DNA of 64,000 nucleotides from Ponticaulis sp. Its GTDB lineage: Bacteria > Pseudomonadota > Alphaproteobacteria > Caulobacterales > Hyphomonadaceae. Under the pieces are notes generated by a model. That model had not been told where the DNA came from. It searched no databases and saw nothing but the letters and a program-made list of their open reading frames with translations. Positions 44,730-52,766 of this stretch are shown one piece after another. The position numbers and the translations under genes are program-made. The DNA lies in contig PBNO01000015.1 of NCBI GenBank assembly GCA_002723155.1, forward strand, positions 248,001 to 312,000, read 5' to 3'. Numbering within the stretch: the first letter of the stretch is position 1; each line of letters starts with the position of its first letter.

Positions 44730-46124
44730 ATGTCCCTTCCTTTCGATCTCGATACAGCTCGCAAAACACTCGCTGACGCCGTGAGCGGCGCAGATGATGG
44801 CGAAATCTATGTGGAGCAGACCCGTAGCGAGAGCTTTGTGTTCGATGATGGCCGTCTGAAATCAGCCGCATTCGACACAGGACAAGGTATGGGGCTGCGC
44901 GTTGTCGCAGGGGAAGCAACTGGCTTCTCCCATGGCAGCGAACTGAGCGACGATGCAATCAGACGCGCAGGCGAAACCGCTGCTGCGGCCAAGCGCGGCT
45001 ATTCCGGTGAACTGGCTGAAGGCCCTCGCCCGATCAACCGCCGCCTTTACGACCCGATCGACCCGACAGAGTCCCCGGACTTCGGTGTGAAGACCTCCCT
45101 GCTCGCTGAGATTGACGCATATGCCCGCGCCAAAGACCCGCGCGTTGTGCAGGTGTCTGCAAGCATTGCCGGCTCCCACAAGCATGTGACGATTGTCCGC
45201 CCTGATGGCGCAGTGTTTGAAGATGTCCGCCCGCTCGTGCGCGTGAATGTCTCCGTCACCATGGAAAAAGACGGCCGCCGCGAAAGCGGCTCAGCTGGCG
45301 CAGGTGGTCGCGCGGCATATGAAGAATGGATTGCGCCGGACCGCTGGAAAGGCCTCGTCGAGCGCGCCATGAAGAAAGCCGAGACGAACCTTGAGAGCAT
45401 CCCGACACCTGCCGGTGAGATGGAAGTGGTGCTTGGGCCGGGCTGGCCTGCCGTTCTGCTGCACGAAGCTGTCGGCCATGGCCTTGAAGGTGACTTCAAC
45501 CGCAAAGGCTCATCGGTTTATTCCGGTAAAATCGGTGAGCAGGTCGCGGCTAAAGGCGTGACCGTTGTCGATGATGGTACAATCGAGCGCCGCCGCGGCT
45601 CCCTCAGCGTAGATGATGAAGGCACAGAGACACAGCGCACGGTACTCATCGAGGACGGTATTCTGAAAGGCTATATGCAGGACCGCCAGAACGCCCGGCT
45701 TATGGGTGTTGCGCCAACTGGCAATGGCCGCCGCGAATCTTACGCCTCCCTGCCAATGCCACGCATGACAAACACATACATGCTGGGCGGCAAGGATAAT
45801 CCTGAAGACATGATCAAATCCGTGAAGCGCGGCATCTGGGCTGTGGATTTTGGCGGCGGACAGGTCGACATCACCTCCGGCAACTTCGTCTTCCAGTGCA
45901 CCGAAGCCTACATGATTGAAGACGGCAAAGTCGGCGCGCCAGTGAAAAACGCCACCCTTATCGGTCACGGCCCGACAGCTCTGAACCGCGTGTCTATGAT
46001 CGGCAATGACTTCGCAATGGATGATGGCGTCGGCACATGCGGCAAAGGCGGCCAGACCGTACCTGTCGGCGTTGGCCAGCCAAGCCTGAAGATCGATGCG
46101 ATCACAGTCGGCGGCGCAGGATAA
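44730..46124 (+). CDS. tldD: Metalloprotease TldD
   Basis: The TldD subunit of the TldD/TldE protease, which degrades unfolded peptides and takes part in maturation of ribosomally made peptides. The 464-residue protein has the zinc motif H245EAVGH250 in LLHEAVGHGLEGDFNRKGS and the C-terminal FVFQCTEAYMIEDGKVGAPV typical of this family, with TNTYMLGG in between. It lies beside the oxidase cluster, a usual alphaproteobacterial arrangement. tldE (pmbA) is not in the window. Confidence 0.96.
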   Translation: MSLPFDLDTARKTLADAVSGADDGEIYVEQTRSESFVFDDGRLKSAAFDTGQGMGLRVVAGEATGFSHGSELSDDAIRRAGETAAAAKRGYSGELAEGPRPINRRLYDPIDPTESPDFGVKTSLLAEIDAYARAKDPRVVQVSASIAGSHKHVTIVRPDGAVFEDVRPLVRVNVSVTMEKDGRRESGSAGAGGRAAYEEWIAPDRWKGLVERAMKKAETNLESIPTPAGEMEVVLGPGWPAVLLHEAVGHGLEGDFNRKGSSVYSGKIGEQVAAKGVTVVDDGTIERRRGSLSVDDEGTETQRTVLIEDGILKGYMQDRQNARLMGVAPTGNGRRESYASLPMPRMTNTYMLGGKDNPEDMIKSVKRGIWAVDFGGGQVDITSGNFVFQCTEAYMIEDGKVGAPVKNATLIGHGPTALNRVSMIGNDFAMDDGVGTCGKGGQTVPVGVGQPSLKIDAITVGGAG

Positions 46125-46175
46125 GCACCTGCGCTGCAATGCGTAATCGACAAATCTGCCGTAACGGCCTAGGCA

Positions 46176-46200
46176 AACCCCATCAACAATTGATGGGGTT
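46176..46200 (+). terminator. Hairpin after tldD, overlapping the ribosome site of the next gene
   Basis: A 10-bp stem AACCCCATCA / TGATGGGGTT with a 5-base loop is followed by TATTC. It is placed to end tldD transcription, but its 3' arm also holds the GGGG that would be the ribosome site for the ATG at 46206. Confidence 0.7.
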
Positions 46201-46205
46201 TATTC

Positions 46206-46910
46206 ATGGCGGGTTTCAATCTGATGGACATGCTGACGCGCACAAATGATGGCGCGGGCATTGCTCAAGTCGCTCAACAATTCGGCCTGGACGAAAGTCA
46301 GGCGCAGGCAGCGGTCAGCGCTCTGCTTCCAGCGCTATCATCCGGCCTTCGCCGCAATGTCTCCCAACCGGGCGGCCTGGAGGCCCTTATGGGCGCACTT
46401 CAGAACGGTAACCATGGCGAGCTTCTGGATAACCCGGAGCGCCTCACCTCAGAAGAAACCGTTCAGGATGGCAACGCCATTCTTGGCCACATTCTCGGCT
46501 CCCGCGATGTCAGCCGTGCAGCTGCGTCCCGCGCTTCTGAACAGACGGGCATTTCAAGCGACCTTCTGAAACAGATCCTTCCGGTCGTTGCGAGCATGGC
46601 CATGGGCGCACTTTCCAAACAAACCGAAGATCAGAGCATTGCAGGCATGCTGACAAGCGCACTTTCCAAACAAACCGAAGATCAGAGCATTGCAGGCATG
46701 CTGACAAGCGCACTTTCCGGCGCTGCACCGCAGGCGGGCACGCGCTCTGGTGGCGGCGGACTGCTGGGTGGTCTGATGGGCGCGCTCGGCGGCGCCAACG
46801 AACAAGCCGGTGCATCACAGAACCCGCTTGGCGGCCTAGGCAATCTTCTGGATGCCGATGGCGACGGCAACAGCATGGACGACATTTTCGACATGCTGAA
46901 CCGCCGATAG
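46206..46910 (+). CDS. DUF937 family protein with an internal tandem repeat
   Basis: A 234-residue cytosolic protein of the DUF937 type: the N-terminus (MDMLTRTNDGAGIAQVAQQF then AVSALLPALSSGLRRN) and the glycine-rich, low-complexity C-terminus ending in DADGDGNSMDDIFDMLNRR, typical of the YidB-like group. A 17-residue block is duplicated exactly (see the repeat at 46608). The start may be the ATG at 46206 or at 46224. The function is not known; members are proposed to bind or assemble in filaments. A shared terminator lies right after it. Confidence 0.8.
   Translation: MAGFNLMDMLTRTNDGAGIAQVAQQFGLDESQAQAAVSALLPALSSGLRRNVSQPGGLEALMGALQNGNHGELLDNPERLTSEETVQDGNAILGHILGSRDVSRAAASRASEQTGISSDLLKQILPVVASMAMGALSKQTEDQSIAGMLTSALSKQTEDQSIAGMLTSALSGAAPQAGTRSGGGGLLGGLMGALGGANEQAGASQNPLGGLGNLLDADGDGNSMDDIFDMLNRR
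46608..46709 (+). repeat. Perfect 51-bp tandem duplication inside the DUF937 gene
   Basis: Bases 46608-46658 and 46659-46709 are identical, and the first 9 bases of a third copy follow. The unit encodes ALSKQTEDQSIAGMLTS twice. The length is a multiple of three, so the frame is kept. Absence of any difference suggests a recent event or recurrent slippage. Confidence 0.97.
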
Positions 46911-46930
46911 ACTGGCGCACATAGACAACA

Positions 46931-46959
46931 AAAAGGCGGGCCTTTCGGTCCGCCTTTTT
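46931..46959. terminator. Bidirectional terminator between the DUF937 gene and the TonB-C-like gene
   Basis: A stem AAAGGCGG / CCGCCTTT with flanking A- and T-runs separates two convergent genes. Confidence 0.88.
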
Positions 46960-46963
46960 CGTA

Positions 46964-47398
46964 TCAGGATGTTGTCTCGCCGCTATCCGGGAACTCGCAC
47001 TCGACAAGTTCCTCATCCGGGATGTCGCGCATATCGTCGCCCTGTGCGAAGCGGAATGGATAGAAGATCGCGTCCCGCGCACCTGGCGTCAGCGTGCCTT
47101 CGACATCTATCACCTGAAACTCTGCGCCTTGCAGCGCATTCCGGCTCGGCAAACAAAAGATCGGCGCGGAACAGATGACGCCATCCACGATGATCGTGGC
47201 GCCGTAATCCAGAAGGCGGAATTTGGTGAGGCAGCGCCCCTCCATTCCGCTGAGCGCGGCAACAGCCGGATAAATCGGATGGGGGTGGGTTACAACGCGC
47301 ACTTCATTGGAGACTTCATTGTCCTGCGCACTTGCCGGCGCCAGTGCCAGAAGCGCCGCAGTCAAAAGAATAGAGATACGTCGAGCAATGTTCGTCAT
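46964..47398 (-). CDS. Exported TonB C-terminal-domain-like protein
   Basis: A protein of about 144 residues with a leader (MTNIARRISILLTAALLALA PASA) and a domain whose middle follows the TonB C-terminal pattern: VVTHPHPIYPAVAALSGMEG then CLTKFRLLDYGATIIVDGVI and CSAPIF. There is no N-terminal membrane anchor or Pro-rich spacer as in full TonB, so it is a free periplasmic or secreted domain. It has two or three Cys (C70-C95 region) that may form a disulfide. The start at 47398 is preferred to 47434. It may bind TonB-box-like partners; a TonB-dependent receptor gene lies at 49537. Confidence 0.65.
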   Translation of the reverse strand: MTNIARRISILLTAALLALAPASAQDNEVSNEVRVVTHPHPIYPAVAALSGMEGRCLTKFRLLDYGATIIVDGVICSAPIFCLPSRNALQGAEFQVIDVEGTLTPGARDAIFYPFRFAQGDDMRDIPDEELVECEFPDSGETTS

Positions 47399-47433
47399 AG
47401 TCCGCTCTATACACCTAACCAGACGCAGATACA

Positions 47434-47463
47434 AAAAGAGCCTGCAGTACGCAGGCTCTTTTC
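47434..47463 (-). terminator. Terminator after the peptide transporter gene
   Basis: The stem AAAAGAGCCTGC / GCAGGCTCTTTT has a 4-base loop (AGTA) and ends in a T-run on the minus strand, 22 bases past the stop of the transporter. Confidence 0.85.
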
Positions 47464-47484
47464 AGTACTTTTGTTTTCAGACGC

Positions 47485-49290
47485 TTAGTCGACCAGTTTG
47501 TCGGCCTTGCCCTGATAGTCGGACGGGTCAGCGCCCTCTTTGGAGACATCGGCGTGATGGTCCATGTGCATCAGGCGTTTGATGAGCGGCGAAAGCAACA
47601 GCATGACCACCGCAATGCCCATCGCGACATAAGCCACGTTCGAATACACTTCCGCATAGCCGGCTTTAGCCGCAGCAACGTCTGTCAGCTGACCACCAAT
47701 CGTTTCTGCACCTGTCGCGCGAGCAATAACACCTGCGAGATAGTTAGACAGACCGGAATACAGGAACCACGCACCCATAGACATGCCGACCACGCGCGCT
47801 GGTGCGAGCTTCGTCACACTGGATAGGCCTACAGGAGAGACCATGAGCTCGCCCATAGTGTGGATCCAGTAGATCAGGAAGATGAAGTAGACAGCTGTGA
47901 GGCCCGTCGCGCCTGATGAACCAATACCGGCGACCAGAGACAGGAAGCCAAGGCCAGCGAGGAACACGCCGAACGCAAACTTCACCGGTGTGGATGGCTC
48001 ACGGTTTTTCTTCGCCAGCGTGACCCAGAGCCACGCCAGAATTGGCGCGAAGATCACGATATAACCAGCATTCAGGAACTGGAACACAGGCGCAGGAACC
48101 GGCCAGCCAAAGATTGTCCGGTCAACCAGACGGTCGGTGAAGAGGTTCAGAGAAGAACCAGCCTGCTCGAACAGAGCCCAGAACGGGATTTGCGCCAGAA
48201 TGAAGTAAAGCGCCGCAAACATGCGGTCACGCTCGACACCCTGAAGGTTCACAACCGTATAAACGATGAGACCAGCAAGCACAGCGAGACCAAGGCCACC
48301 GACAAACCAGTCCGGAATGATTTCGGAATTCATCACGATCAGCATGGATACAGCGATGATACCGATACCGGCCAGATAACATGCCAGTTCCACATTGATC
48401 GGGCCGAGGACTTTCTCTTTCAGCTTCTCAACGCTTGGCGGATCAGCTTTGCCCTCAAGCCAGGACTGTCCCCAAAGGAAGACGACAAGACCAAGTCCCA
48501 TACCGATACCAGCGAGGCCAAAACCCCACGCCCAGCCATAGACAATGCCGAGAATACCGCAGGTGATGGAAGACAGGAACGAGCCAAGGTTGATGCCCAT
48601 ATAGAACAGGGTGAAGCCTGAATCGCGACGCTTGTCGTCGATACCGTAGAGCGCGCCCACAATCGTGGAAATGTTCGCTTTCAGATACCCCACACCCGCA
48701 ATGATCAGCGCCAGAGACAGGTAAAGAATGTACACATACATCTCTTCACGCTCGACACGTGTCGTGTACGCATCGCGTGAAATCTCCGCAGGCAATCCAA
48801 CAGCAGCCGGGTCTGCGATAATCATCGCCGTCGCACCTTCATTGAAGGTAATCAGCGACTCACCTGTGTCTGAAATGATGATCTGGTTAGCATCGCCGCC
48901 ACGACCATCCAGCGTGAGCTGATACTCAGCCCCCTCATAGGTCATGATCTCTTTAGAGCCCGAGCCCTCGAACGCCATGCCAAAGTGACCAAGCACCAGA
49001 AGGATCGCACCGAAGGTCACAGCCTTTCTCTGACCGAGATAACGGTCCGCCAGCGTGCCGCCGACAATCGTCATAATGTAAACAAGCGCCGTATAGGCGC
49101 CGTACATTACAGATGACTTCTCATCAGAGAACAGGAAGTGCTGGGTGAGATACAGAATGAGCAGGCCGCGCATGCCGTAATAGGAAAAGCGCTCCCACAT
49201 TTCGGTGAAGAAAAGAATTACCAGTCCACGCGGGTGGCCGAGAATGGTTTTCTCGCCTGACGCCGCCTGGTCAGCACTGATATTTGTCAT
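47485..49290 (-). CDS. POT/PTR2 family proton-coupled peptide transporter
   Basis: An inner-membrane di-/tripeptide importer of the major facilitator superfamily. The 601-residue protein has the POT signature: LFFTEMWERFSYYGMRGLLI (E-x-x-E-R-F-x-Y-Y) and, later, SFTLFYMGINLGSFLSSITC-type residues (FTLFYMGINLGSF). About 14 helices follow. It carries an unusual hydrophilic insert of about 75 residues (109-184), between the third and fourth helix by position, not found in short POT proteins. It is divergent from a TonB-dependent receptor gene, consistent with a joint role in taking up peptides or related nutrients. Confidence 0.95.
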   Translation of the reverse strand: MTNISADQAASGEKTILGHPRGLVILFFTEMWERFSYYGMRGLLILYLTQHFLFSDEKSSVMYGAYTALVYIMTIVGGTLADRYLGQRKAVTFGAILLVLGHFGMAFEGSGSKEIMTYEGAEYQLTLDGRGGDANQIIISDTGESLITFNEGATAMIIADPAAVGLPAEISRDAYTTRVEREEMYVYILYLSLALIIAGVGYLKANISTIVGALYGIDDKRRDSGFTLFYMGINLGSFLSSITCGILGIVYGWAWGFGLAGIGMGLGLVVFLWGQSWLEGKADPPSVEKLKEKVLGPINVELACYLAGIGIIAVSMLIVMNSEIIPDWFVGGLGLAVLAGLIVYTVVNLQGVERDRMFAALYFILAQIPFWALFEQAGSSLNLFTDRLVDRTIFGWPVPAPVFQFLNAGYIVIFAPILAWLWVTLAKKNREPSTPVKFAFGVFLAGLGFLSLVAGIGSSGATGLTAVYFIFLIYWIHTMGELMVSPVGLSSVTKLAPARVVGMSMGAWFLYSGLSNYLAGVIARATGAETIGGQLTDVAAAKAGYAEVYSNVAYVAMGIAVVMLLLSPLIKRLMHMDHHADVSKEGADPSDYQGKADKLVD

Positions 49291-49433
49291 GTTACCCCGC
49301 TCTGCAGGTTTATGCCTGCATCAATCAATATTCTGGGGACGTATCTTCACGAGGCGTATTCAAACCTCAAGAGGCAATCTGAATGAAATCATGACCAATC
49401 TGTAATCATTATCACGGAGCTGTGAGCAAACTG

Positions 49434-49443
49434 ACACCGGTGT
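49434..49443. promoter_or_regulatory. Palindromic site ACACCGGTGT between transporter and receptor genes
   Basis: A perfect 10-base palindrome with a central CG lies in the 246-base spacer between the divergent POT and TonB-receptor genes. The CG-centred form resembles LacI-family operators. The regulator is not known. Confidence 0.35.
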
Positions 49444-49536
49444 AACTGTAAACCATTAGCAAAAACATGTTTATATCCGTGCATTGTTAGGGGCTGATTT
49501 GCCTCAGGTTTTTGCTATTTCGTATTGGAGTTATCT

Positions 49537-51612
49537 ATGGCGGTGGGTCGAATCTCGGTGAGCGTATTGGCCGGACTGCTGATGATTTCGACGCCTGCAA
49601 TTGCCGACAGCCTGCCGAATGATAACGGCATCACATCGTTCGATCCTGACCATTTCACCCAGTACAATCCTATCTCCGCACTCGATATGGTGGCACAGCT
49701 ACCGGGTTTCTCCATCGATAACGGCGATAATGTTCGAGGATTCGGCGGCGCGGCAGGCAATGTCCTGATCAATGGCGAGCGCCCGTCTGCCAAATCAGGC
49801 CTTGAGAGCTTTCTGCGCCGCATTCCAGTGGACAATGTTGCCCGTATTGATCTTGTGCGCGGCACATCGGCTGAACTCGACATGCGCGGACAATCGCGCG
49901 TCGTGAACGTCGTTCTGCGCGAAGATCTCACCACGAACCAGGTGAACTACACTGTCTCTGCACGTCTCCACGATCCGGATCAGGCGTCTGTTTACGCCAA
50001 TGCTGACTGGTCGACCCAGTTTGCAGGCGGTAACCTGACAGTGTCGCTGACGCGTCACGGCTGGGCAGGTACGAACGCACGCCGCGAATTCCGGTACACC
50101 TTCCCTGACACGCTCTTTGCCTATCGCGACGAAGTTCACGTCACCCGCAATCGCGAATGGACACCCGGTTTCGAATACTCCCGCGATTTCGGTGACAGCG
50201 TTACTTTCCGCGCGAATGGCCGCGCCTGGGATGGCAGCTGGCGCCTAGACCAGACACTGGCCGAATATCGCCCGACACCAGACAGCCCGCTCTTCGCGGA
50301 AGAAACTGGCCGTGTACGCGACGAATGGGTCGGATATGACTTTGGCGGCGACATTGATGTCGATATTACCGAAGCCATTTCCAGCAAGATCATCTGGTAT
50401 CAGCGCCGCGAGACATTCAATTCGCAGTCCCGTTTCGAAGACATTCTGGCAGCATCCGGTTTTGACGGCGCGTTTGAAGCCGATATCGAAGACTCCTTCG
50501 GCGAAAGCATTATCCGCAGCCAGACAGGCTGGCGTCTGAATGATGCGCATTCCATCGAGTTTGGCGGCGAGATTGCTTATAATTTCCGTGATGCCGACCG
50601 CAGCTATAGCTATTTCGACGCGTCCGGCGGCGTACCAAACAATATCCCCGTCACGACGACCAAGGTTGAAGAATGGCGCGGCGAGATCTTTCTCTCTGAT
50701 GTCTGGGTCGTGACAGACCGGCTCACCCTCGAACCGGCTATCGTGGTCGAGTATTCCGAGATTGGCCAGACTGGCGACGCCGAAGCGACACGTACATTCA
50801 CCTTCCCTAAGCCAGCGCTTGCCGCGACCTACACGCTTGAGAATGACCGCCAATGGCGTCTTTCTGTCGAGCGCCTGATTGCGCAGCTGAACTTTGAAGA
50901 CTTCGTTTCCAACGTCTCCGCATTCGAGGACAATGTCCGCTCAGGTAACCCGGAACTTGAGCCGGACCAGACCTGGCGCTTTGAGGTCTCTTACGAGCAG
51001 CCAATCATGTCGACGGGCAATCTCGCCCTCACGGCACGCTATGACGCGGTGGAAGACGTGATGGGCTTCATCCCGATCACATCATCTTCCGGCGCAATCT
51101 TTGATGGCCCGGGCAATATGGGCGATGGCACACGCGTGCGCCTGTCTGCCGAAGCGGCTATCCCGACCGATAGCGCAGGCATTCAGAATGGCCGTCTTGA
51201 TATCGGCTTAACCTATCGTGACTCCGAAGTCGAAGATCCGGTCACCGGCGAAACACGCGTCTTCGCCTATGAGCAGCCGCTAAACTGGAATGTAGAGTTC
51301 CGTCAGGACTTCCCTGAACAGCAGTGGTCCTACGGCTTCGACTATAATCAGGGTACCAGCAACGACTTCTACTTCATCGACGAGTGGGGCACATATGAGC
51401 GCGGCACGGGTGACTTCGACGTTTATGTCGAAACCAGCCGCTTCCTCGGCGTGAATCTGCGCTTTGGCGCAGACAACATCTTTGGCCCTGACGGTCGCCG
51501 CATACGTAACATCTATGATGGCCCGCGCTCGAACGGCATTCAGACCGAGCGCTATGTGCGCAATGACGATAACGGCCCGGTGTATTACATCCAGCTTAAG
51601 GGCACGGTTTAA
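49537..51612 (+). CDS. TonB-dependent outer-membrane receptor
   Basis: A protein of about 691 residues: leader MAVGRISVSVLAGLLMISTP AIA, then a plug domain (ALDMVAQLPGFSIDNGD; RGFGGAAGNVLINGERPSAK; RIPVDNVARIDLVRGTSAEL, all plug signatures) and a beta-barrel with many aromatic and acidic alternating strands to a C-terminal VYYIQLKGTV. No TonB-box-bearing signal-transduction extension is seen. GGAG lies six bases before the ATG at 49537; the frame from 49525 is not preferred. The substrate is unknown; the receptor is divergent from a peptide transporter and followed by a sulfotransferase-like gene. Confidence 0.9.
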   Translation: MAVGRISVSVLAGLLMISTPAIADSLPNDNGITSFDPDHFTQYNPISALDMVAQLPGFSIDNGDNVRGFGGAAGNVLINGERPSAKSGLESFLRRIPVDNVARIDLVRGTSAELDMRGQSRVVNVVLREDLTTNQVNYTVSARLHDPDQASVYANADWSTQFAGGNLTVSLTRHGWAGTNARREFRYTFPDTLFAYRDEVHVTRNREWTPGFEYSRDFGDSVTFRANGRAWDGSWRLDQTLAEYRPTPDSPLFAEETGRVRDEWVGYDFGGDIDVDITEAISSKIIWYQRRETFNSQSRFEDILAASGFDGAFEADIEDSFGESIIRSQTGWRLNDAHSIEFGGEIAYNFRDADRSYSYFDASGGVPNNIPVTTTKVEEWRGEIFLSDVWVVTDRLTLEPAIVVEYSEIGQTGDAEATRTFTFPKPALAATYTLENDRQWRLSVERLIAQLNFEDFVSNVSAFEDNVRSGNPELEPDQTWRFEVSYEQPIMSTGNLALTARYDAVEDVMGFIPITSSSGAIFDGPGNMGDGTRVRLSAEAAIPTDSAGIQNGRLDIGLTYRDSEVEDPVTGETRVFAYEQPLNWNVEFRQDFPEQQWSYGFDYNQGTSNDFYFIDEWGTYERGTGDFDVYVETSRFLGVNLRFGADNIFGPDGRRIRNIYDGPRSNGIQTERYVRNDDNGPVYYIQLKGTV

Positions 51613-51696
51613 CTGAGCCCCTCGCGCCGCTAGACATTCAGTGCAGCGGCGTCTTTAGTCCCGATCAGGGTGTTTCTCAGGTCGGGGTAGCGGGTT

Positions 51697-52641
51697 ATGC
51701 GCTTCATCATTCATATCGGTACGGAGAAGACCGGCTCGACGGCTCTGCAATCCTGCCTGTTTTCGAATGAGCCCGCTCTGAATGCGGCGGGCTATGCCCT
51801 CTTCCGGTTTTCAAAAGATGATCCGGCGCAAATTCCGAACAACCGTCAGATCGTCGCCATGTTTCAGGATCTGGAATTCTGGGACGACTATTTCGTCCAG
51901 CAGGGCATTAAAACGGCCGAAGACCACGCAGAGTTCTGCGCTCAGGTCAGATCCGAATTCACCGTCTGGCTGGGCGCCCTGCCCCCGCAAATCCACACGG
52001 TGATCCTGACGAGCGAACATTTCCACTCGCTTTTGAAAAACGTAGAAGCCGTTCAGGCTTTGCGCGAATTTCTCGCCCCGCTTTTTGAGGACGTTCGGGT
52101 CGTCGGCTATTTCCGCGAACAGGGCGATATGTGCCGCAGCTTCTACACGACGCGGCTTCTGAACGGTGAAACGCGTGCATTCGACACCTTTGCCCAGGAA
52201 TGCGTGCCTGAAAGCCATTACTATAATCATTTGCGGATGTTCTCGCTCTGGGGCGATACGTTCGGCGATGATGCCCTCACCGCTCGTATCTATGAACGAA
52301 AGCGCCTTACAGGCGGCGACATCTGTACCGATTTCATCACCCTTTTATCCGCGATCACAGGCCATCAAACTAGAATAAACACGCCAAAAACAGCGAAAGT
52401 GAACGAAAGCCTTGGCCTCAAACGACAGAGCCTGCTGAGGCAGATAAACAGGCTTTTCCGCATCGGATCACTCGCAAGACAACTAGCCCTTGGAGCGCTC
52501 CGGCGCGCAACGTTTCTGGACGGCAATACGAAGGCTCAACGCGCTTCACCCGACGTCTTCCAGCGGTTCGACGAGGACAATCGACGGTTCGCATCTCGCT
52601 TCCTCGGGCATGACGAAAATCCGTTTCGCAAATCTTCCTGA
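51697..52641 (+). CDS. Sulfotransferase-like protein outside the main glycan locus
   Basis: A 314-residue protein with a full PAPS loop (FIIHIGTEKTGSTALQSCLF) and a second conserved segment (VRVVGYFREQGDMCRSFYTT) as the 3'-phosphate site. It shares the design of the sulfotransferases at 17863 and 21319, and its loop is close to that of 17863, in which Lys and Ser/Thr are lost. It may sulfate the same glycan. It follows the TonB-receptor gene by 84 bases. The acceptor is unknown. Confidence 0.8.
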   Translation: MRFIIHIGTEKTGSTALQSCLFSNEPALNAAGYALFRFSKDDPAQIPNNRQIVAMFQDLEFWDDYFVQQGIKTAEDHAEFCAQVRSEFTVWLGALPPQIHTVILTSEHFHSLLKNVEAVQALREFLAPLFEDVRVVGYFREQGDMCRSFYTTRLLNGETRAFDTFAQECVPESHYYNHLRMFSLWGDTFGDDALTARIYERKRLTGGDICTDFITLLSAITGHQTRINTPKTAKVNESLGLKRQSLLRQINRLFRIGSLARQLALGALRRATFLDGNTKAQRASPDVFQRFDEDNRRFASRFLGHDENPFRKSS

Positions 52642-52766
52642 TCGCCCCCGGTCGCTCACAGGTATTGAAAATTTGGCGGAGTAATAAATTCTACGCCCAC
52701 GACGTATTCCAATTCTCCTAAACATGGTTAGTGATACTCACATAACATAATCTTAGGGAGACTATC

